64,000 nt of DNA from Tragulus kanchil. Taxonomy: Eukaryota > Chordata > Mammalia > Artiodactyla > Tragulidae. Position numbers and translations under genes: made by a program. Numbering within the stretch: the stretch's first letter is position 1; each line of letters begins with the position of its first letter. The notes beneath the pieces were generated by a model that saw nothing but the letters and a program-made list of their open reading frames with translations, was not told where the DNA came from and made no database searches. Below are positions 1 through 12,564 of the stretch, piece after piece. The DNA lies in NCBI GenBank assembly GCA_022376925.1, contig JAIOJX010000025.1, positions 142,311,301 through 142,375,300 on the forward strand, in the 5' to 3' direction.

Positions 1-583
1 ATTAATTGTTAATGTCAATATAAGGACATGAGTTGAAATAAAAGAACCACCCAGAATGGGAATGTTGACCATGGAGGAGGCTATGCATGAGATAGAACAA
101 AGAATGGAAAGGAAATCTCTGTACCTTCTGCTCAATTTTACTGTGAACCTAAAACTACTCTAAAAGAATTTAAAATATTAAGAGGTACTTAATAAAAAGA
201 TTGTTTACTCTAATAATTTATTCTATACTACTGAATACACTTAATGCCATTATTTTCAAAATATTAATTTATAGCAAGTTTCATAAAGCAACATATGTAT
301 AAAGAATAAAGTAAAATAGGACAAAATAAAATCAAAGTACTGATTCTTGGAGTAATATAAATGAATGTATAAATGTGTCAATAAAAATAGACTATTCGTT
401 TTAACATGTAATACACATCTGGATAGAACTTACTTGGTTCTGTTATTAACTTGTGATTTATAAATAAAATATGTTAAACACATTGTAGAGAGTTTAGTAC
501 CTGGATTATACAATTCTTGAAGATGTATCATATCTATCCTGTGAGCGAAATCCTTGACAAATCATAATGCTTAAAGTCTATGT
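1..583. other. AT-rich unique sequence, no gene seen
   Basis: No recognisable repeat family, RNA gene or meaningful open frame. The stretch is AT-rich and ends exactly where the first tandem duplication begins. Confidence 0.5.
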
Positions 584-603
584 ATTATTTTTAGCATTAG
601 GGT

Positions 604-722
604 TATTGCTGTTGTTGTTCAATTGGGCAGTCCTGTGTGACTCTTCACCACCCCATTTACTGCTGCACACCAGCTTCCCTGTCCTCCACTGTGTCTGGGA
701 GTTTGTTCAAATTCATGCCCAT
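604..722 (-). mobile_element. BovB 3'-end fragment (copy at about 1707-1822)
   Basis: The stretch reads as the reverse complement of the BovB/Bov-tA tail. It begins with a GTTGTTGTTC run (the complement of the terminal GAACAACAAC) and continues with the complement of the conserved tail into the part matching a TTTGCTCAAACTCATG-like motif. It is about 120 bp, diverged and non-coding. The second copy comes from tandem duplication 1. Confidence 0.75.
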
Positions 723-1149
723 TATCTAAGTATTTAAACTAGGAGGCTATTAGGCTGAAGTGGCCCTAATTCCTTGGCAACCGATGCTAGCAAACCAAAA
801 TCTAAGCCAAAGTCAATGTATTTGAATCCAAGAAAATAAAACAATGGCAATCAATTACCAACAGCCAAAGAAGCTCTCCCAAATAGGGGGAACAGCTTAA
901 GCTTAGGTTTTCCCTTACTTTCCTTTCATACATTTTCTATACACATCTCTCTCCTACTTCCTATTACAAGAGTGACCCTATGACTTTTTATCTGGAGTCC
1001 ATTTTATCTGGACTGAAATGCATGTATATTCAAATAAACTTTTGAAAATCATAATGTGTCTCAGTTTACCTTTAACACTTCATAAACTACTCATTCTTTA
1101 CCTAAGAAAGTACACCTGTTCTCTAAATGCCATGGAGTAAATCTGTGGT

Positions 1150-1360
1150 TTGTTCTTGTTCAGTCATTAAGTGAGGTCTGACTCTTGTGACACCACAGAC
1201 TATAGCCCACCAGTCTTCTCTGTCCATGGAATTTCCCAGGCACGAATACCAGGGTGAGTTGCCATTTCCTTCTCCAGGGGAGCGTCTCTACCCAGGAATC
1301 GAACCTGCATCTCCTGCATTGGAAGGTGTATTCTTTACCACTGAGCCACCTGGGAACCCC
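1150..1360 (-). mobile_element. Bov-tA SINE
   Basis: A full-length ruminant SINE in reverse orientation. The tail lies left (TTGTTCAGTCATTAAGTGAG) and the tRNA-derived head right, ending CCACCTGGGAACCCC. Box-B-like sequence (GAATCGAACCTGCATC) and the middle motif TTGCCATTTCCTTCTCCAGG are intact. The two open frames here (68 and 71 codons) are the usual chance frames of this SINE. Confidence 0.93.
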
Positions 1361-2249
1361 AACTCTATGGTACATGTTACAAATCCATCCTAGGGTTGTA
1401 TAATTAATGGCAATTATTTTTTTCTAAACCTAAGAAAAATGTTCAAGTAAGGTAATATTGTTTACATACACTTTAGTAACCATAAATAAATACATTTAAA
1501 TTCTTATATTTAGTTGATTAGAAATATCAACTGCACAAGTTAAGAGAGGCCACTGAGTCTTTGGTTCTATGCATGAAAACCTCTTTCCTCTAAATCCATA
1601 AGACATCACTGTTATCTAGAATTGACAACAGAGTACAGAATCTAAGAGCTTCCAAAAAGACCATACCACTACCTAAGAGTGGTTCTATTATTTTTAGCAT
1701 TAGGGTTATTGTTGTTGTTCAATTGGGCAGTCCTGTGTGACTCTTCACCACCCCATTTACTGCTGCACACCAGCTTCCCTGTCCTCCACTGTGTCTGGGA
1801 GTTTGTTCAAATTCATGCCCATTATCTAAGTATTTAAACTAGGAGGCTATTAGGCTGAAGTGGCCCTAATTCCTTGGCAACCGATGCTAGCAAACCAAAA
1901 TCTAAGCCAAAGTCAATGTATTTGAATCCAAGAAAATAAAACAATGGCAATCAATTACCAACAGCCAAAGAAGCTCTCCCAAATAGGGGGAACAGCTTAA
2001 GCTTAGGTTTTCCCTTACTTTCCTTTCATACATTTTCTATACACATCTCTCTCCTACTTCCTATTACAAGAGTGACCCTATGACTTTTTATCTGGAGTCC
2101 ATTTTATCTGGACTGAAATGCATGTATATTCAAATAAACTTTTGAAAATCATAATGTGTCTCAGTTTACCTTTAACACTTCATAAACTACTCATTCTTTA
2201 CCTAAGAAAGTACACCTGTTCTCTAAATGCCATGGAGTAAATCTGTGGT

Positions 2250-2460
2250 TTGTTCTTGTTCAGTCATTAAGTGAGGTCTGACTCTTGTGACACCACAGAC
2301 TATAGCCCACCAGTCTTCTCTGTCCATGGAATTTCCCAGGCACGAATACCAGGGTGAGTTGCCATTTCCTTCTCCAGGGGAGCGTCTCTACCCAGGAATC
2401 GAACCTGCATCTCCTGCATTGGAAGGTGTATTCTTTACCACTGAGCCACCTGGGAACCCC
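2250..2460 (-). mobile_element. Bov-tA SINE, duplicate of 1150-1360
   Basis: Same element displaced by 1100 bases in the second copy of tandem duplication 1. The flanks are also identical, so this is not an independent insertion. Confidence 0.93.
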
Positions 2461-2563
2461 AACTCTATGGTACATGTTACAAATCCATCCTAGGGTTGTA
2501 TAATTAATGGCAATTATTTTTTTCTAAACCTAAGAAAAATGTTCAAGTAAGGTAATATTGTTT

Positions 2564-4723
2564 ACATACACTTTAGTAACCATAAATAAATACATTTAAA
2601 TTCTTATATTTAGTTGATTAGAAATATCAACTGCACAAGTTAAGAGAGGCCACTGAGTCTTTGGTTCTATGCATGAAAACCTCTTTCCTCTAAATCCATA
2701 AGACATCACTGTTATCTAGAATTGACAACAGAGTACAGAATCTAAGAGCTTCCAAAAAGACCATACCACTACCTAAGAGTGGTTCTCCAGAAGAGAACCA
2801 TATTCTTCCTCATCTGGACTCCCTAGCAAAATTTCCCTAATTTTTGATGACTTCTCTGTACCTGCTCTACACCTGATTGCTCTAACTATAAACTATCTGT
2901 TCCCATAGGCCAAGGACTCTATAGTTTAAACAATGGAAATGCAAATTTCTATTATATAACACTTTAAGTCAGGTATCTTTTTCTTGCAAAATGGGTCCTA
3001 TGTGACTCAAACACTGATGACCACAAGTAATGGATCTTCACCTGTTAAGAAGTGCATCTGGGCAGAGATATTCCTTCCTTTTAGGTTCCCTCTTAACTGG
3101 CTTTCAAAAGCAATCCTGGAATTGGAGATCTTAGGTACAAATTTTCCAGGATGTTGCCCTTTTTATTCAGGCTTTTATAGGGGCTATGTTCTTTTCTTTC
3201 AGCAAATCCTATCTTTTAATAATAATAAGAGTAAGCTTTGTCCACTAAGGAACTTCTTCGCCTTGCCTTCCTGCAAAAGAAGTTCATTCCTCTGAGCAAG
3301 TGATGCAGGGCAAGTCCTTGTATTCACTGATAAATTGTTAGAAGAGGCATGCCCAGTGAACTAGATAACACGGCAAGTGAACCACTGTATTAAATACGGT
3401 AGTATTTTAAATAGCTTATTATTTCTCTTCAGAAGAGGTCAACTATTCCAGTATCTATGGTGAAGGGCAACTTCCTTCCTTTGAAGGAACTCTATTTTTT
3501 AAAATTAAGCATCCAGCATTAATAGGAAGTACTTTTTCACTCTCCTTCCACTCACATTATGATGTCCTTATGTTCCATGACAAATCCCCCTGCTAAGCAA
3601 TCTAGTCCCAAGGGATAGCTAAATAGGAAACATCTCCATCACTACAAATATTAAAATAATGGCTTATATTGTAGTTGACATACACTTTAGTAACCATAAA
3701 TAAATACATTTAAATTCTTATATTTAGTTGATTAGAAATATCAACTGCACAAGTTAAGAGAGGCCACTGAGTCTTTGGTTCTATGCATGAAAACCTCTTT
3801 CCTCTAAATCCATAAGACATCACTGTTATCTAGAATTGACAACAGAGTACAGAATCTAAGAGCTTCCAAAAAGACCATACCACTACCTAAGAGTGGTTCT
3901 CCAGAAGAGAACCATATTCTTCCTCATCTGGACTCCCTAGCAAAATTTCCCTAATTTTTGATGACTTCTCTGTACCTGCTCTACACCTGATTGCTCTAAC
4001 TATAAACTATCTGTTCCCATAGGCCAAGGACTCTATAGTTTAAACAATGGAAATGCAAATTTCTATTATATAACACTTTAAGTCAGGTATCTTTTTCTTG
4101 CAAAATGGGTCCTATGTGACTCAAACACTGATGACCACAAGTAATGGATCTTCACCTGTTAAGAAGTGCATCTGGGCAGAGATATTCCTTCCTTTTAGGT
4201 TCCCTCTTAACTGGCTTTCAAAAGCAATCCTGGAATTGGAGATCTTAGGTACAAATTTTCCAGGATGTTGCCCTTTTTATTCAGGCTTTTATAGGGGCTA
4301 TGTTCTTTTCTTTCAGCAAATCCTATCTTTTAATAATAATAAGAGTAAGCTTTGTCCACTAAGGAACTTCTTCGCCTTGCCTTCCTGCAAAAGAAGTTCA
4401 TTCCTCTGAGCAAGTGATGCAGGGCAAGTCCTTGTATTCACTGATAAATTGTTAGAAGAGGCATGCCCAGTGAACTAGATAACACGGCAAGTGAACCACT
4501 GTATTAAATACGGTAGTATTTTAAATAGCTTATTATTTCTCTTCAGAAGAGGTCAACTATTCCAGTATCTATGGTGAAGGGCAACTTCCTTCCTTTGAAG
4601 GAACTCTATTTTTTAAAATTAAGCATCCAGCATTAATAGGAAGTACTTTTTCACTCTCCTTCCACTCACATTATGATGTCCTTATGTTCCATGACAAATC
4701 CCCCTGCTAAGCAATCTAGTCCC
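2564..4723. repeat. Tandem duplication 2, period 1114
   Basis: Copy 1 is 2564-3609 and copy 2 is 3678-4723. Between them lie 68 bases (3610-3677) that share only the motif GGAAACATCTCCATCAC with the sequence following copy 2. That linker looks like a degraded form of the true right flank. Copy 1 begins inside copy 2 of duplication 1, so the two events chain. A 103-codon open frame (2984-3295) recurs at 4098-4409 purely because of the duplication; it has no recognisable domain. Confidence 0.96.
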
Positions 4724-5210
4724 CTGCAAAGAGGCAGCTCCCTTAGCATAAGACTTAGGAAACATCTCCATCACCATGTATAAAGTACCTAAATATGAGT
4801 GCACTGGCAGGTGAATGGGTATGAATTTACTATGACTATATCTTTAACTGCCATAGAAGGACTATTACAAAGTCACAGACCCAGAAAATTGAATGGAGTA
4901 ATCTGAATTTATATTTAATTTCTGATGGAAAAGGTGGCCCCATTGAGAGTCTCTGTAGTATATCAGTGAGGCTTCAAAATTCCTGTACCTTAATTACTCC
5001 ATTTATAAAAATGGAGCAAAAGCTACTTTAACATGATAAGAAAATTGCAAATATATAGCCTTCAAAGGAGCAGCAAGCATTTAGGCAGAAGACTTGAAAG
5101 ACTCTTCAGAGTGACCAGACAACACAGCTTACAGAATACACACTGTTTCAAAATATTTTAAAAGACATATTCAATACATAGACATATCTTATTTTTTATA
5201 ACTTCTTTCA

Positions 5211-5425
5211 CTGTTACTGTTTTAGTCACTAAATCATGTCCAACTTGTTTTGCAACACCATGGACTGCAGCCTGGCACACTCCTTAGTCCATGGGATTCT
5301 AAAGGCAAGAATACTGGAGTGCATTGCCATTTCCTTCTCCTAGAGATCTTTCTGACCCAGGGATCAAAGCTGTGTCTCCTGCATTGGCAGATGGATTCTT
5401 TACCTCTGAGCTACCTGGGAAGCCC
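5211..5425 (-). mobile_element. Bov-tA SINE (duplicate at 6350-6564)
   Basis: Reverse-oriented SINE. The tail TTTTAGTCACTAAATCATGT lies left, the middle AAGAATACTGGAGTG is intact, and the head ends CTACCTGGGAAGCCC on the right. The second copy is produced by tandem duplication 3. Confidence 0.93.
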
Positions 5426-5484
5426 TCTTTCTACCACATACGACTGTTAAAAATAATTACATATCAATGAATCTAGAACCTATT

Positions 5485-5855
5485 ACACAAAATCAAGTAA
5501 GTCAAAAAGAAGACAGATATAGTATACTAACACAGATATATGGAATCTAGAAAGATGGTACTGATAAATGCAGAAGAGCAATGGAGAAACAGAGAATGGG
5601 GGAGGGAGGAGTGGATGAGAAATATGGGAAAACTAACATGGAAACCTGCACTACCATCTGTAAAAGAGACAACCATTGTGACTATGCTGTAAGACTAAGG
5701 GAACTTACATGGAGGCTGCGCAACAACCTGGAGGGGTGAGATCTGGAGGAACTGGGAGGGAGGTTCAGGGGGGAGGGGTCAAGGGTATGCCTATGACTAA
5801 TTTGGATTCATGTATAGCTGTAAACAACAAAACTCTGTAGAAATAAAAATAATTG
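5485..5855 (+). mobile_element. L1 3' UTR fragment (duplicate at about 6624-6994)
   Basis: This resembles the 3' end of ruminant L1. It has a segment like TATGGAATCTAGAAAGATGG, a G-rich stretch with GGGAGGGAGGTTCAGGGGGG, then TGTAGAAATAAAAATAATTG. Orientation is plus and there is no remaining coding capacity. The exact subfamily cannot be named by eye. Confidence 0.7.
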
Positions 5856-7107
5856 CATATCAATGGTCAAAAGAACATCAAAGATGAGAAGTTTGCATTT
5901 AATTCAAATTCTGAATTAAAAAATAAAAAGCCATTATGCTTTATTACCAATTTAATATCTACACTGGTAATCTGAATTTATATTTAATTTTTTGATAGGA
6001 CTATTACAAAGTCACAGACCCAGAAAATTGAATGGAGTAATCTGAATTTATATTTAATTTCTGATGGAAAAGGTGGCCCCATTGAGAGTCTCTGTAGTAT
6101 ATCAGTGAGGCTTCAAAATTCCTGTACCTTAATTACTCCATTTATAAAAATGGAGCAAAAGCTACTTTAACATGATAAGAAAATTGCAAATATATAGCCT
6201 TCAAAGGAGCAGCAAGCATTTAGGCAGAAGACTTGAAAGACTCTTCAGAGTGACCAGACAACACAGCTTACAGAATACACACTGTTTCAAAATATTTTAA
6301 AAGACATATTCAATACATAGACATATCTTATTTTTTATAACTTCTTTCACTGTTACTGTTTTAGTCACTAAATCATGTCCAACTTGTTTTGCAACACCAT
6401 GGACTGCAGCCTGGCACACTCCTTAGTCCATGGGATTCTAAAGGCAAGAATACTGGAGTGCATTGCCATTTCCTTCTCCTAGAGATCTTTCTGACCCAGG
6501 GATCAAAGCTGTGTCTCCTGCATTGGCAGATGGATTCTTTACCTCTGAGCTACCTGGGAAGCCCTCTTTCTACCACATACGACTGTTAAAAATAATTACA
6601 TATCAATGAATCTAGAACCTATTACACAAAATCAAGTAAGTCAAAAAGAAGACAGATATAGTATACTAACACAGATATATGGAATCTAGAAAGATGGTAC
6701 TGATAAATGCAGAAGAGCAATGGAGAAACAGAGAATGGGGGAGGGAGGAGTGGATGAGAAATATGGGAAAACTAACATGGAAACCTGCACTACCATCTGT
6801 AAAAGAGACAACCATTGTGACTATGCTGTAAGACTAAGGGAACTTACATGGAGGCTGCGCAACAACCTGGAGGGGTGAGATCTGGAGGAACTGGGAGGGA
6901 GGTTCAGGGGGGAGGGGTCAAGGGTATGCCTATGACTAATTTGGATTCATGTATAGCTGTAAACAACAAAACTCTGTAGAAATAAAAATAATTGCATATC
7001 AATGGTCAAAAGAACATCAAAGATGAGAAGTTTGCATTTAATTCAAATTCTGAATTAAAAAATAAAAAGCCATTATGCTTTATTACCATTTAATATCTAC
7101 ACTGGTA

Positions 7108-7316
7108 TTGGAACCTCTTCTGAGGCTATATCTATCAGAAGGTGCTGTGTGATGTTCAGAATAGTATGTATCTTTAAGGAGGTATAAAGTTCCATGAGGA
7201 AGTAGGTGAAAATGGTACTCTTTATAGTTTCTATTCTTTCAGTGTGTTTTGACAAAGTACAGCGTGCATATGCCAGATTAACATGATTTATGGGTTATAA
7301 TGGCTAGGTTAAACTA
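7108..7316. other. Unclassified AT-rich spacer
   Basis: Sequence between tandem duplications 3 and 4. I see no repeat family or gene here. Confidence 0.4.
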
Positions 7317-9611
7317 AATAAATCTCAAAAATGAATAATGACCTTAAAATATTCCTGTAAGGAAACAGCTTATTAAAAATAGCACCAATGATTCAAACAA
7401 AATGAGAAAAAAGTAGATATGACATTTAATACATCCCAGCTAAAGCTTTTCATCTGCTATATCGTGAGACAAACTGATGATGACTTTAATCATATCTGAT
7501 AAAAGATTGGCAACAGATGGGAAATATCAGATTATTGAAAAAGGGGATTTATACTCATTATATTTAAAAATAAACAGTACCCTATCTTGTGATTTAATGT
7601 CTGAGTTAAGAATGTGGTCAAGTTCTTGTGATTAGAAATATATTTACAAAAACATATTTCATCCGTATTTCCTCTTAAAGATTTTTGAGTATTCTGCTTA
7701 TGCTTACAAAATATATAACATATAAGGATATATATGTTTGAAAGCTAACTGGCATTATAAGAAGACGTCTTATTATACAATAGGAATTAAAGTTTCTGGA
7801 AACTATACCACAAAACCAAAGCTATTCTGGGCAAAAGGAGAAATTTCCACAGTCAAAACTATTTTTAACTTTTCAAAAATCTGACTGAAAACACATGGTT
7901 AAATGTGCTGAAAACAGGGCTTCCCTGGTGATCCAGTGGGTAAAGAGTCCACCTTCAGTGCAGAGGGCACCAGTTTGGTCCCTGGCCCAGGAAGATGCCA
8001 TATGCTGTGGAGCGGCTGGACTGGTGTGTCCGATACGAGCCAGTGCTCTGGAGAGCATGTGCCAGTGGTCTAGGATGAGAGTGGCCTGCAATGGGAGGCC
8101 CACATAGGCCAAAGAGTAAAAATGGATGAAAATAAATAAAAAAAAACAATAAGAGAGGCCAAAATTAAAAAAAAAGATAAAAAATGTGCTAAAAATAGAC
8201 ACTTCAAAATTGTTCTGTGTGTTGTGGCAGGTGAACGAAGTGAATTACAGAAGAACTGCCCTGATGGTGACTGAAGCAGATGAGGGAAGTTGGGAGCTCA
8301 CAATCAGGACACTGAAGCTCAGGGCAGGGGCCCATCTATAATCCAGTTTTGATCATTCTGACAAGTAACTGTTCTACCAAGATTAGTCTTCTTCAGTAGT
8401 CCCTAGAAAAGGGCTCCAATTTCTTTCTCTTTGCCTTATGTGTTAGAAACAGCCAAATTGCCTCAATAAATCTCAAAATGAATAATGACCTTAAAATATT
8501 CCTGTAAGGAAACAGCTTATTAAAAATAGCACCAATGATTCAAACAAAATGAGAAAAAAGTAGATATGACATTTAATACATCCCAGCTAAAGCTTTTCAT
8601 CTGCTATATCGTGAGACAAACTGATGATGACTTTAATCATATCTGATAAAAGATTGGCAACAGATGGGAAATATCAGATTATTGAAAAAGGGGATTTATA
8701 CTCATTATATTTAAAAATAAACAGTACCCTATCTTGTGATTTAATGTCTGAGTTAAGAATGTGGTCAAGTTCTTGTGATTAGAAATATATTTACAAAAAC
8801 ATATTTCATCCGTATTTCCTCTTAAAGATTTTTGAGTATTCTGCTTATGCTTACAAAATATATAACATATAAGGATATATATGTTTGAAAGCTAACTGGC
8901 ATTATAAGAAGACGTCTTATTATACAATAGGAATTAAAGTTTCTGGAAACTATACCACAAAACCAAAGCTATTCTGGGCAAAAGGAGAAATTTCCACAGT
9001 CAAAACTATTTTTAACTTTTCAAAAATCTGACTGAAAACACATGGTTAAATGTGCTGAAAACAGGGCTTCCCTGGTGATCCAGTGGGTAAAGAGTCCACC
9101 TTCAGTGCAGAGGGCACCAGTTTGGTCCCTGGCCCAGGAAGATGCCATATGCTGTGGAGCGGCTGGACTGGTGTGTCCGATACGAGCCAGTGCTCTGGAG
9201 AGCATGTGCCAGTGGTCTAGGATGAGAGTGGCCTGCAATGGGAGGCCCACATAGGCCAAAGAGTAAAAATGGATGAAAATAAATAAAAAAAAACAATAAG
9301 AGAGGCCAAAATTAAAAAAAAAGATAAAAAATGTGCTAAAAATAGACACTTCAAAATTGTTCTGTGTGTTGTGGCAGGTGAACGAAGTGAATTACAGAAG
9401 AACTGCCCTGATGGTGACTGAAGCAGATGAGGGAAGTTGGGAGCTCACAATCAGGACACTGAAGCTCAGGGCAGGGGCCCATCTATAATCCAGTTTTGAT
9501 CATTCTGACAAGTAACTGTTCTACCAAGATTAGTCTTCTTCAGTAGTCCCTAGAAAAGGGCTCCAATTTCTTTCTCTTTGCCTTATGTGTTAGAAACAGC
9601 CAAATTGCCTC
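7317..9611. repeat. Tandem duplication 4, period 1147-1148
   Basis: Copy 1 is 7317-8464 and copy 2 is 8465-9611, joined directly with AATA microhomology. The only obvious internal difference is one A in a homopolymer near the start of the unit. A CHR-type SINE sits whole inside each copy. Confidence 0.97.
7917..8165 (+). mobile_element. CHR-type tRNA-derived SINE (duplicate at 9064-9312)
   Basis: Starts GGGCTTCCCTGGTGATCCAG and keeps the pol III head region. It then has the CHR-specific body (CCAGTGCTCTGGAGAGCATG, GGGAGGCCCACATAGGCC) and an A-rich tail at about 8125-8165. Frames of 109, 70 and 64 codons over it are SINE shadows. CHR-2 is my best guess for the subfamily. Confidence 0.85.
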
Positions 9612-10492
9612 AATATCCAGACTTCAGTTTTTTACAAGTAAAATTTCCATTTCTAGTGAGATACCAGACCATGCATAGCTCAGACTATATTTTTCCAGCC
9701 TTTTGAATAGCTGTGACCTACACATTCAAGTTATGGCCAATGGCATCAAGATAATACTGAGTATCGGGTTAATAATGAGAATCAGTGGTCTTACTCTGTA
9801 TCAAATTGTGGTAATACTTTAAAGGATACAGGTCACAGCAAAACCCAAGTAAAATGTGAAGACATCTAGGTTACTTAAACTACTTTCCATGTCTTGACCT
9901 TTCATGTTAGGATGATTCTTGACTCAGATTTAACATAGGAGGTCTCTGAGTGATGTGTGCTACTCCAATGGAAGCTATTTTGGTCAAGAAAGAGCTTTAC
10001 CTTATACTTTAGTAGTTATATAGTTCAAGTGACATTTTCCATAAAGCCCCTCCCCAGAGATTTCATAAACTCATGGATGCCAGACACGTTTACCAAAGAA
10101 AGAACTCCTGAATATGTCAGGTATATATGATTTCAGAGATAAGGACTCTCCAATTAGCAGATGCCTTTAGTGAGTTTGCTAATCTATAACCATGATTACA
10201 AGACTTCACATGCAACTGACATTTTACAAATCAGATATGTAAGCCAACAATTCACATTTTAATTCTGGCAGTCATTCTCATTATAATGATACACTAAACA
10301 GTTTTCAGCAACTCAGGAGCATCTCGCATTGACCAACACTTAGTCCATATGTTGGTCAACCAAATAAGAGCTTGCATTTTTTATTCAGGATTATTAATAC
10401 ACTTCTATTTATTAAGGCAGCTTATTTAAATCCAGATTTTCCCATGTAGCACTCTCTAAATTCATTTCTACACATCGTCTCAGAATATAAGC
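9612..10492. other. Unclassified sequence, no gene seen
   Basis: About 880 bases of apparently single-copy DNA with no repeat family I recognise, no RNA gene and no supported coding frame. Old, diverged repeats could be missed by eye. Confidence 0.4.
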
Positions 10493-10502
10493 TTACTTCC
10501 AA

Positions 10503-10685
10503 TGAGCCAAGTCATTGGAAAAGACTTGGATGCTAAGAAAGATTGAAGGAGGAGAAATGGACAACAGAGAATGAGATGGTTGGATGACATCACTGACTTC
10601 AATGAACATGAGTTTTAGCAAACTCTGAGATAGTGCAGTCCATGGTGTTGCAAAGACTTGGATATAACTGAGCAACTGAACAGCA
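10503..10685 (+). mobile_element. BovB (RTE) LINE, 3'-terminal fragment
   Basis: Runs from a GAAAAGACTTGGATGCTAAG-like motif through GAGATGGTTGGATGACATCA to the terminal GAGCAACTGAACAGCAA. This is a severely 5'-truncated BovB, typical of these LINEs. The minus-strand 60-codon frame is its shadow. Confidence 0.88.
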
Positions 10686-11427
10686 AAATAAAATTTTGAG
10701 AATAATTTGGTATAAAAAACTTTTTATTTTGAGTTAAAAATTGTGAAAAAAATTGTGTACAGCGCCCTGTGAAAGCTAGAATCTGATCTAGTTATATATC
10801 TGGAGGTAATTACAGAAGAATAAGAGGAATGGGGCATGATGAGAATGGCAGTTTAAATCAAAGTGGTGTTATTACATGTTTTTCAGAGCATGAACTACTT
10901 CAACGAACTTGTAAGGAGGCAACTAGTGCTATCAGAAGAAGCTCATGAAGTTAGGGAGACTGGGTTATACAGATCTATTTAAATCCACCAAAATGTCTCA
11001 ACTACAATACTGGGTTCTCTCTGTTTACCAATCAGTATACAACTTTTCATTAAAAAAAAAAAAAAAAAAGACCTGATAAGAATGCAGCTTATACCATTCC
11101 TGTGCTAGTTAGTAGTTTTCAGTAGAGGTACCTTGACTCAACAATGGTATAGTTTCATCAATAGGTCAGAGCTCTATATCTGCATCCATTCCATCAGTTA
11201 TTCATCCTTTAATGATAATAGTGTTTTTGCAGCCTTCTAGCCAATTTCCATTTCCTTCAGAACCTATTTTGTTGTGTGCATTCTCCTTTAAGAATTGCTA
11301 AACACAAAACCTAATAAGCTACAAATGGCAAGATTATTTCTACCTACTCTAAGTAGAATTAGGTTACTCAATAAATTGAGCTCACAGTATCCAAAGATTG
11401 GATGTGGATGGAAAAAAAAAAAAAATG
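10686..11427. other. Unclassified AT-rich sequence with A17 and A13 runs
   Basis: Contains poly-A runs near 11052-11069 and 11411-11424 but no clear gene or family assignment. The second poly-A run sits just before the L1 fragment. Confidence 0.4.
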
Positions 11428-12315
11428 AAAATATGGGCAGATCTAAATAGACACTTTTCCAAAGAAGACATACTTACAGCCGAAATGTTCAATGTCACTA
11501 AATATTAAATAAATGCAAATCAAAACTACAACAAGTTACCACCTCACACCAATCAAACTGGCCATCAAAAAATCTGTAAGTAATAAATGCAGGAGAGGAT
11601 ATGAAGAAATAGGAATCCTCCTACAGTGTTGGTAGGAATGCAAACTGGTACAACCATTATGTAGAATTGTATGGAGATTCCTTTAAAAACTAAAAATAGA
11701 GCTACCTTATGACCCAGCACTCCCACTCCCAGGCATACATCTGGAGAAAACCCTAATTCAAAAGAATGCTTGCATCCTGATGTTCATTGTGGCATATTCT
11801 TAGTAGCCAGGATATTGAAGCAACTTAAATATTCATCAACAAACAATGGACAAAAATGTAGTACATAATATACAATGGAACATTTACTCAGTCATAAAAA
11901 TGAACAATATAATGCCATTTGCATTGACATGGATGCACCTAGAGATTGTTGTACACACTGAGATCAAATAATATCACTCATATATAGAATCTAGGAAAAT
12001 GTTATGGTTGAATTTATTTTCAAGGCAAAAATTGAGCCACAGACGTGGGGAAAAAACACAAATGGTTTCCAAGATGGGATGGAACGAACTGGGAGATTGG
12101 GACAGATATACATACACAATTCTGTATATTAGTAAAATAGATAACTAATGAGAATCTACTATGTAGCACAGGGAAATCTACTCAATGTTCTATAGTGACT
12201 TAAATGGGAAGGAAATCAAGAGTGGATATATGTTTAGGTGATTCATTTTGCTATATAGCAGAAACCAACACTAAATTGAAAAGCAACTGTATTCCAATAA
12301 AAATTAATCTTACAA
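11428..12315 (+). mobile_element. Old L1 LINE, ORF2 3' end plus 3' UTR
   Basis: Recognisable L1 ORF2 C-terminal coding remnants run through the classic 3' part: motifs like CAAATCAAAACTACAACAAG, ACCCAGCACTCCCACTCCCA and CATGGATGCACCTAGAGAT. A 3' UTR with GTAGCACAGGGAAATCTACT and a terminal A-rich end at about 12300 follow. Many stops and indels break the frame. It is much more diverged than the SINEs nearby, so it is an old insertion, 5'-truncated. Confidence 0.88.
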
Positions 12316-12564
12316 AAAAAGTCTGAGATGTGGTGCTGAGACTAAGATTACAGAGAAACTAGAGAGAAGTAGAAATATGTAGAATACATTTTGGAGAAAA
12401 AATGAACTTATATTGATTGGAAGTTAAGAGTGAGAAAACTGGAGATATTAATGATGACCTCTTGGGGTGATTCCCCCACTCTGCCAAAAATGTTTTTCTA
12501 CTAGGAGAAGAGATCTGTTTTTTAAAACCTTTAATTTTAAATATTGAATAGATGTGAAGCAACA

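Larger units (their letters stand above)
584..2786. repeat. Tandem duplication 1, period about 1.1 kb
   Basis: Copy 1 is 584-1686 and copy 2 is 1687-2786. The copies abut without filler, and the right end of each reads GTGGTTCT. They are near-identical; the visible length difference is one GCT triplet in a GTT-rich run near the start (offset 1103, then 1100). Each copy carries a BovB fragment and a complete Bov-tA SINE, so the unit does not follow repeat boundaries. The last ~223 bases appear a third time at 3678-3900 through duplication 2. Confidence 0.97.
4859..7107. repeat. Tandem duplication 3, period 1139
   Basis: Copy 1 is 4859-5969 and copy 2 is 5998-7107. The filler 5970-5997 is not random: from 5968 it repeats about 23 bases of the unit's own sequence at 4899-4921 before copy 2 starts. 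One A is missing from a short A run near the right end of copy 2. Confidence 0.96.

Noticed and set aside
2984..4409. Two identical 103-codon plus frames as a duplicated small gene
   Set aside because: The identity covers the whole 1.05-kb unit including non-coding parts. No domain, no splice context, no codon-level conservation.
7917..8165. tRNA gene from A/B-box-like sequence
   Set aside because: The boxes belong to the tRNA-derived head of a SINE with the typical body and A-rich tail. No cloverleaf is intact; the same applies to the other SINEs.
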